A DNA stretch of 64,000 nucleotides from Edaphobacter sp. (GTDB lineage: Bacteria > Acidobacteriota > Terriglobia > Terriglobales > Acidobacteriaceae), in NCBI GenBank assembly GCA_025462645.1, contig JAOAPB010000103.1, forward strand, positions 1 to 64,000. The letters run 5' to 3'. Shown in pieces: positions 58,159-64,000 of the stretch. The notes below the pieces were generated by a model, which ran no database searches, had not been told where the DNA came from, and saw nothing but the letters and a program-made list of their open reading frames with translations. The translations under genes were made by a program, and so were the position numbers. The first letter of the stretch is position 1, and each line of letters opens with the position of its first letter.

Positions 58159-58998
58159 CTAAGGCTGGCACTCCGGACACCAGTAAGTCGACCGAGCCTG
58201 CACGCCCTGCTTCCGCATCATCACCGTGGCTCCGCACCGTCGGCACTCCTCCCCCTGCCGCCGATACACCCATAGCCTCTCCTCACGATCCATCGCATGC
58301 GTGGTCCGCCGATTGCCCGAGTAGGTAACAATTCCATCACCCGCTCCATCCACCACATTCTCCCTCATGTACCGCTGCGCGAAGTCCACCATCTTCTCCA
58401 TCTCGCCCGGCGTAATCGTTCGCATCGCACGAAATGGATTCACCCCGGCAGCAAACGCCACCTCGCTCTTGTAGACATTCCCAAGCCCAGCCAGCACGCG
58501 TTGATTCAGTAGCACCACTGCAATCTCCGCATCCGGATGCTCCGCCCCATAAGCAGCCAATCGCTCCACGCCACCCTCAACCGTAAACTCCGCAGACAGA
58601 ATATCCGGTCCCAGCTTAGGCACTTGAGAACTTCGCTCTAAAGACCGTGCCGTATGGAACTCAGCAATGGGAACGTTGAACGCCACCGCCTCCCACTCCG
58701 CTGTCCGAATCACCACCCGCATCCGACTCCTCCCCATCTGCCATCTCTCGCCGGGTCGATACAGATGCCAGCTCCCGCTCATCAACATATGCGTAACCAG
58801 AATCAGATCACCCGAAAAATAGATCAGCAGCCACTTCCCCCGCGACTCCACTCTCTCCACCATCCGGCCCGCCAGCGCAGCATCATCATTCACGCGAGCC
58901 AGCAGAGCCAGCCCCGTCTCAAACCCCGTCACAATCTTTCCTCCCAGCGCCCGCTGCATAGCCCGAGCCGCCCGGTAGATTGTGTCGCCCTCAGGCAT
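58159..58998 (-). CDS. nei: Endonuclease VIII / formamidopyrimidine-DNA glycosylase family (Nei-type)
   Basis: 279 residues. The N-terminal PEGDTIYRAAR supplies the catalytic Pro2 and Glu3; the D-T-I form is typical of Nei rather than MutM. The helix-two-turn-helix includes LNQRVLAGLGNVYKSEVAF, and the C-terminal zinc finger is CRRCGATV ... YWCPEC. It excises oxidised bases. Its ATG lies inside the end of lhr (8-base overlap). The same lhr-nei neighbourhood is known in Mycobacterium (Rv3296-Rv3297). Confidence 0.93.
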   Translation of the reverse strand: MPEGDTIYRAARAMQRALGGKIVTGFETGLALLARVNDDAALAGRMVERVESRGKWLLIYFSGDLILVTHMLMSGSWHLYRPGERWQMGRSRMRVVIRTAEWEAVAFNVPIAEFHTARSLERSSQVPKLGPDILSAEFTVEGGVERLAAYGAEHPDAEIAVVLLNQRVLAGLGNVYKSEVAFAAGVNPFRAMRTITPGEMEKMVDFAQRYMRENVVDGAGDGIVTYSGNRRTTHAMDREERLWVYRRQGEECRRCGATVMMRKQGVQARSTYWCPECQP

Positions 58999-61900
58999 TC
59001 GCCCTCACCTCACCCCGAGCTCCCGGCAACGGAGGCAAACCCCTCCTTACATTGAATCCCATCGCCCCTGCTGCAAATCCCGCATCCAGCAAAATTCGAG
59101 CCATCCAGTGCTCCGCGACCGCCACCCCATTCACCGTAGCGATCAGCATCCCACCTCGCCCATGCTCCTCCTCGAGCGACTGCACCTGCTTCACCAGAAA
59201 CTCCGCCAGACTCCGAGCCACATTCGACCGCTGCGGCTCCTCCTCCGGCAGGAACGCTTGAATATTCGGATTGCCCCTTCGCAGATACGCCACCAGCGCG
59301 CCATCGCAGAGAATCACCTTCGCGCCCACACTCCGCGTCAGCGAAGACCCCGCATCCGGAGCCGCAGGCCACCGCAACAAAGCACCATAGGGATTCGCTG
59401 GATCGGTAGCCGCCAACTGCAGCATCTCCGTTCTGTCCTGCCCCTGCTGCACCCTTAGCGACCGCAGCAGATCCACCGCCGCAGGCATCGCGAACTGCGT
59501 AGCTCCCAGATCCGCGGCAAAGTACCCGCGCCGAACCTTCCCACTCTCCTCCAGCGCCTTCAGCACGTCATAGACGGCAGAAAATCCACCCGGCAGATTC
59601 TCCGCATGAGCCGTCTCACGAAACACCACTCCGTAGCGATTCAAGAGCTGCTGCGCAATCGCATGACTCCACGCCGTCCCAGACCTGTCCTCAGCAAACG
59701 CCGCCCCCTGCAAGGCCCACCGGCCCTGCGCCGTAGGCGGAGTCGTTCGCCTCGACCGGAACTCAGCCCGAGTCTGCTGATGTACCCTCCGCGCCGGCTT
59801 CCGCGAGCTGTTCGGCCGCTCGCAATACGCCCGCAGCGCAGCCATTCCATCGTTCGTCAGCAACCCCTTCCACACCAACCCCCACAGAGCCTCCAGTGTC
59901 TCTCCCGGATACCCTCCACCCACGCCATCGTGCAGATCCTGAAAGAACGAAGCCCCTCGCGCCTGCAGATACGCCACAATTGCCGACTCTCTCTCGCTCA
60001 AGGGCTCCTCACTACCGCCTGTCTTCGGAGGCCACAGCGACGCAAGTCTCTCCGCGAGATACAACCCGACCCTCCCATCCCTCTCGCCCAGAGGCTCCAG
60101 CCCCACCCACACCACCTCACCTGCCGCAATCAGCGTATCCAGATCAGACGGCCGATACCCAACCACCCGAGCCGGCAGAATCTCGGTCTCCAGTATCGAA
60201 GCGGGCAGCGGAGCCCCCTGCAAAGTCTCAATCACATCCAGCAGCGCATCCAAACCCCGTCGCGGCTGCACCACACCCTGCCATCGCGTAAAGAGCCGTG
60301 CCAGGGTCCGCTGCTCCACCGGCTCCACCTCCTTGCGCAGCCGCGCCAGACTCTTCCGTCGAATCGATCGCAGCACCTCGTTGTCGCACCACTCGCGATG
60401 AACTCCTCCTGGTCTGAAACCGCCCTCCACCACGCGTCCCATCTGCACCAGTCGTTGCAGCACAGCCTCCACACTCGGCACCGGCAGACCGAATCGTGCC
60501 GCAGCCTCCGCCGTAGTAAACGGCCCATGCGTGCGCGCATATCTGCGAATCAGATCCACCATCGCATCCGGCGCTGGACTCAGAAACGCAGCAGGCAATC
60601 CCGGAGGCAGCGGAACCCCAAGCGCATCCCGATAGCGTGCCGCATCCTCCACCGCAATCAACCGCTTCTCTCCCGCAACCTGCACCTCCAACACTCGCCG
60701 CGCCCGCATCAACTTCCCGACGCTCTCTGCAACCTCCTCAGAGACACATCTCCGCAACAGCTCTGCCCTGCTCAAATCCCCCAGCCGCAACAGCAAATCG
60801 TGCACGCCATCCATATTCCGCGCACGATACGTCTCCGCCGTATTCTGTAGCTGCTCCTCCGTCTCCTCAATCGCATGAATATCCAGCAACTCGCGCAAGT
60901 CCGCATCTCCCATCAACTCCCGCAACTGATCCTGATCGATCGAGAGCGCCTGAGCCCTTCTCTCCGCCAGCGGTGCATCACCGTCATAGATATAGTTCGC
61001 CACATAGCTGAACAGCAGCGCCGAGGCAAACGGCGAAGGCGTCCGTGAGTCCACCGTATGCACCCGCAGGCTACGACTCCCGATCAGCCTCAGCGTCTCC
61101 ATCAGCGCCGGCATATCGAAGACATCGCGCAGGCACTCCCGGTAAGCCTCCAGCAAAATCGGAAACGAAGCATACCTGCTGGCCACGCTCAACAGGTCAT
61201 ACGCCCGCTTCCTCTGCTGCCACAGTGGACTCCTCCCATCCACCCGTCGCCGCGGCAGCAACAACGCCCGCGCCGCGCTCTCGCGAAACTTCGCCGCAAA
61301 CAGCGCCGTCGAGCCCAGTTGCCGCAGCACCAGCTCCGCAGCCTCCTCCGGCTCCAGCATCAGCTGCTCAACATCCGGCGCGATCTCCGTCTCCGGAAAC
61401 CGCAGCACAAACCCATCCTCGCTCCACATCGTCTCGACATCCGCGCCGCCGTTCGCACGAAGCTTCGCGGTCATCGCCATCGCCCACGGCGCATGAATCC
61501 TGCTCCCAAACGGCGTCAACACGCACACCCGCCAGTCTCCCAGCTCATCCCGCACCCGTTCGATCACAATGTTGCGATCATCCGGCACCACCGTAGTCGC
61601 AAGCTCCTGATCGGCTAGATAGCGCAGCACATTCTCCGCCGCCTGCGGCTCGAGATCGTGCTCCTGCGTAAGCCGCGCCATCGCCACGCTGCGCGGCACC
61701 TCGCGAATCTCCCGCACCAGCGCCCCGATCCGCCTCCCGAACTCAAGCGGCCTCCCTGCCTGGTCGCCATGCCAGAACGGCATCTTCCCCGCTTCACCCG
61801 GAGCCGGTGAAACCAGCACCCGATCATGCGTGATCTCTTCGATCCTCCACGTCGACGCCCCCAGGATGAACGTATCTCCCGTCCGGCTCTCGAACACCAT

Positions 61901-63790
61901 CTCCTCATCCAGCTCGCCCACGCGCACCGGCTTCGCTCGCTCCCCCGCTAGAAACACCCCATACAACCCACGATCCGGAATCGTCCCGCCATTCATAATC
62001 GCAATCCGCTTCACCCCCGCCCGCGGCGTAATCCAGTTGCGCGTCCGATCCCACGTAATCCTCGGCCGCAGCTCCGCAAACTCATCCGATGGATACCTTC
62101 CCGCCAGCATATCCAGCACCCCATCAAAGACTCCCCGGCTCAGCGCCGCAAACGGAGCCGCGCTTCGCACCAGCGAAAACAGAGCACTATAGCTGATCCC
62201 CGGACTAGCCTCTTCCTCGCTCATCCCCTCAGCTCGCCTCTCCGCATCCGCCACGCCAAGTGGAGGATGCGCAATCACCGCCACCATCTGCTGCGCCAGC
62301 ACATCCAGCGGATTCCGCAGAAATCGTGTCGACTCCACATGCCCCTCATGCATCGCTCGCGTCACCGCCGCACACGCAATCAGGTCGGCCCGATACTTCG
62401 GAAAGATAATGCCGTGAGAGGGCGCACCCACCTGATGCCCTGCCCTCCCGATCCGCTGCATCCCGCTCGCCACCGACGGTGGAGCCTCAATCTGGATCAC
62501 CAGATCGATCGCCCCCATATCGATCCCCAGCTCCAGCGACGAGGTCGCCACCAGCGCCTTGATCTTCCCCTCCTTCAACAGCTCCTCAATCTCCGTCCGC
62601 TGCACCGCTGCCAATGAGCCATGATGCGCCCGCGCAATCGGCTCACCTGCCAGCTCATTCAACGCCCCTGCTAGGCGCTCAGCCACCCGTCGCGCATTCA
62701 CAAAGATCAGCGTCGACGTCCGCCCCTGAATAATCTCCAACAACCGCGGATAGATCGACTGCCATATCGATGTTCTCTTCGGTCCCTGCGAAGCAGGTCC
62801 ACTCGGCTGCTCCTCTATCTCTCCCAGCCGAGCCATGTCCTCTACCGGAACCTCCACCTTCAGCACCAGAGCCTTCTTCGCTCCCGCATTCACCACTGTC
62901 ACCGGCCTGTACAGCGGAGCGCCCACACCCACATCCGCCTTCGCATCCCCCTCACCCGCCACCTCCATCAACACGCTCGAGACCTCAGCCTCCGCCTCAT
63001 CAGCCTGAGACAACTCCGTCGCACCCTCCGTCAGATTCTCCGAACTCCCAGCATCTGCCCCACCAAGAAACCGTGCCACCTCCTCCAGCGGCCTCTGCGT
63101 AGCCGATAGCCCAATTCGCTGCACCCGCCGCCCCGTCAGCGCCTCCAGCCGCTCCAGCGACACCGCCATATGCGCTCCCCGCTTGCTCGGCACCAGCGCA
63201 TGAATCTCATCCACAATCACCGTCTCGACCGACCGCAACGCCTCCCCGCCCTCCGAGGTCAGCAGCAGATAAAGACTCTCCGGCGTCGTAATCAGAATCT
63301 CCCCAGGATGCCTCCGAAATCGCGCTCGCTCCTTCTGCGGAGTATCCCCCGTCCGCACGCTGATCTCCGGCACCCGCACCGGCACTCCATCCCGCATCGC
63401 CATATTGGCAATACCTGCCAGAGGAGACCGCAGATTCCTCTCGACATCCACAGCCAAAGCCTTCAGCGGCGAAACATACACCACTCGACAGCCTTGCTCG
63501 CCCTCAAGCGGAGTCCGCAGCATCAACTTATCCAGGCACCACAGAAACGCCGTCAGCGTCTTACCCGTGCCAGTCGGCGCCAGAATCAGCGTCGACTCTC
63601 CCCGCGCAATCGCCGGCCACCCCTCCACCTGCGGAGCCGTCGGCCCATCGAACACCGCACGAAACCACTTCGTTGTAATCGGATGAAACAGCCCCAACGC
63701 GAACTCAGCCGAAGCCACGGAGTCTTGCGGCGTCCCCACCTTTTCCTTCGCGGCGACTGCCTTCTTCGAACTGGACGAGGACTTCGGCAT
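58991..63790 (-). CDS. lhr: Large ATP-dependent helicase, Lhr type
   Basis: 1599 residues, in the range of full-length Lhr (about 1,500). After a Ser/Lys-rich tail comes the SF2 core: Q-motif region FDGPTAPQVEGWPAI, Walker A LAPTGTGKTLTAFL, DEIH box VIVDEIHALV, then TLIFVNARRVAERLA and QRIGRAGHQ (motif VI). Winged-helix and Lhr-core domains follow, and the long C-terminal extension typical of bacterial Lhr. An insert of ~80 acidic residues interrupts the first RecA domain (after EVARFLGGAD). Lhr is a 3'-5' DNA helicase linked to repair of damage. The overlap with nei supports a shared repair role. Confidence 0.95.
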   Translation of the reverse strand: MPKSSSSSKKAVAAKEKVGTPQDSVASAEFALGLFHPITTKWFRAVFDGPTAPQVEGWPAIARGESTLILAPTGTGKTLTAFLWCLDKLMLRTPLEGEQGCRVVYVSPLKALAVDVERNLRSPLAGIANMAMRDGVPVRVPEISVRTGDTPQKERARFRRHPGEILITTPESLYLLLTSEGGEALRSVETVIVDEIHALVPSKRGAHMAVSLERLEALTGRRVQRIGLSATQRPLEEVARFLGGADAGSSENLTEGATELSQADEAEAEVSSVLMEVAGEGDAKADVGVGAPLYRPVTVVNAGAKKALVLKVEVPVEDMARLGEIEEQPSGPASQGPKRTSIWQSIYPRLLEIIQGRTSTLIFVNARRVAERLAGALNELAGEPIARAHHGSLAAVQRTEIEELLKEGKIKALVATSSLELGIDMGAIDLVIQIEAPPSVASGMQRIGRAGHQVGAPSHGIIFPKYRADLIACAAVTRAMHEGHVESTRFLRNPLDVLAQQMVAVIAHPPLGVADAERRAEGMSEEEASPGISYSALFSLVRSAAPFAALSRGVFDGVLDMLAGRYPSDEFAELRPRITWDRTRNWITPRAGVKRIAIMNGGTIPDRGLYGVFLAGERAKPVRVGELDEEMVFESRTGDTFILGASTWRIEEITHDRVLVSPAPGEAGKMPFWHGDQAGRPLEFGRRIGALVREIREVPRSVAMARLTQEHDLEPQAAENVLRYLADQELATTVVPDDRNIVIERVRDELGDWRVCVLTPFGSRIHAPWAMAMTAKLRANGGADVETMWSEDGFVLRFPETEIAPDVEQLMLEPEEAAELVLRQLGSTALFAAKFRESAARALLLPRRRVDGRSPLWQQRKRAYDLLSVASRYASFPILLEAYRECLRDVFDMPALMETLRLIGSRSLRVHTVDSRTPSPFASALLFSYVANYIYDGDAPLAERRAQALSIDQDQLRELMGDADLRELLDIHAIEETEEQLQNTAETYRARNMDGVHDLLLRLGDLSRAELLRRCVSEEVAESVGKLMRARRVLEVQVAGEKRLIAVEDAARYRDALGVPLPPGLPAAFLSPAPDAMVDLIRRYARTHGPFTTAEAAARFGLPVPSVEAVLQRLVQMGRVVEGGFRPGGVHREWCDNEVLRSIRRKSLARLRKEVEPVEQRTLARLFTRWQGVVQPRRGLDALLDVIETLQGAPLPASILETEILPARVVGYRPSDLDTLIAAGEVVWVGLEPLGERDGRVGLYLAERLASLWPPKTGGSEEPLSERESAIVAYLQARGASFFQDLHDGVGGGYPGETLEALWGLVWKGLLTNDGMAALRAYCERPNSSRKPARRVHQQTRAEFRSRRTTPPTAQGRWALQGAAFAEDRSGTAWSHAIAQQLLNRYGVVFRETAHAENLPGGFSAVYDVLKALEESGKVRRGYFAADLGATQFAMPAAVDLLRSLRVQQGQDRTEMLQLAATDPANPYGALLRWPAAPDAGSSLTRSVGAKVILCDGALVAYLRRGNPNIQAFLPEEEPQRSNVARSLAEFLVKQVQSLEEEHGRGGMLIATVNGVAVAEHWMARILLDAGFAAGAMGFNVRRGLPPLPGARGEVRANA

Positions 63791-63881
63791 CTTAACTGGC
63801 TCTCAGCAGCATAATCTGCCGCACACCAATAAGATGCACCTCAGCCCTCTTGCGCCGCGTTACGGCAGAAAGCTACGCTCC

Positions 63882-64000
63882 TCACAATCCAGAGAAGATA
63901 GGCCGATAAAAATAAGAGTTGGAAGCGAACTCAACCTCAAAAAGCTTCGTGGAGTCCTCAGCCTGCTCCGCATTTCCCAGCACCAGACATCCGTCAGGCT
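63882..64000 (-). CDS. 3' end of a probable CheR-type methyltransferase
   Basis: The frame is open from the window edge to a TGA at 63882-63884. The visible ~38 residues include PDGCLVLGNAEQAEDSTKLF, then EVEFASNSYFYRP. This matches the end of CheR methyltransferases, where a final G-x-L-x-LG-x-(S/A)E strand is followed by an aromatic YxR motif. The rest lies outside the window. If right, it would methylate chemoreceptors. Confidence 0.5.
   Translation of the reverse strand, partial: PDGCLVLGNAEQAEDSTKLFEVEFASNSYFYRPIFSGL

Noticed and set aside
59606-60850. 414-codon plus-strand frame opposite lhr
   Set aside because: Arg/Pro/His/Ser-rich translation typical of an antisense frame in GC-rich DNA.

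Overview
The window looks like a chromosomal segment of an Acidobacteriota bacterium, probably Terriglobales (Granulicella / Edaphobacter / Terriglobus type). This is inferred, not proven. The reasons are high GC with strong C/G preference at third codon positions, a Cys/His-rich zinc-ribbon-like protein of a type I associate with that group at the left edge, a TonB-receptor C-terminus of the acidobacterial kind, bshA (bacillithiol), an AsmA protein, degenerate single-domain receivers beside Crp/Fnr, and scattered short palindromic repeats. I see no rRNA, tRNA, CRISPR array, intact insertion sequence or prophage.

Layout. 1-4.5 kb: a partial zinc-ribbon-like protein whose reading frame runs through a dispersed repeat; then, on the minus strand, an HprK-like kinase followed by a nucleotidyltransferase-MFS fusion, with a remnant of a TonB receptor upstream. 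4.7-7 kb: minus-strand operon of a porin-like protein, a small cytochrome c, a stand-alone CuA domain and a lipoprotein cytochrome c. 7.3-14 kb: DUF2264 protein, gltX copy 1, phospholipase C and a second secreted phosphoesterase. 14.5-16.2 kb: divergent TetR/SDR pair with two palindromic operators. 16.6-18.7 kb: a YdjC/HpnK-type deacetylase and bshA. 18.8-23.9 kb: LytS-type histidine kinase, ribA, a DUF4440 protein and an AsmA protein. 24-28.6 kb: ClC channel with TPR protein, MarR regulator, DinB and DUF1203 proteins. 28.6-31.2 kb: osmoprotectant-type ABC transporter.

31.2-38.2 kb: P-loop kinase, a small acidic protein, gapA, then a sugar-acid module (semialdehyde dehydrogenase, UxaA/GarD dehydratase, LacI regulator). 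38.3-44.5 kb: copper-resistance cluster (small Cys/Met/His protein, multicopper oxidase, TolC-like protein, CPC-type P-ATPase). 44.7-47.6 kb: CheX-like protein, gltX copy 2 and an SDR. 47.6-50 kb: AlaC-like aminotransferase, TlpA and a DsbD-N-type protein. 50.2-53.1 kb: kpsF, two pseudo-receivers and a Crp/Fnr regulator with palindromic sites upstream. 53.4-57.8 kb: proS and a class A penicillin-binding protein whose stop codon lies in a triplet repeat. 58-63.8 kb: overlapping lhr-nei repair pair. The right edge holds the 3' end of a probable CheR gene.

Most of this is housekeeping. The parts least explained by standard annotation are the HprK-like kinase with the nucleotidyltransferase-MFS fusion, the orphan CuA/cytochrome/porin operon, the two gltX copies that keep the same promoter block, and the paired receivers with Cys in place of the phosphoacceptor Asp. 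Several genes have a -10 hexamer only 6-7 bases before the start codon, which suggests leaderless mRNAs.
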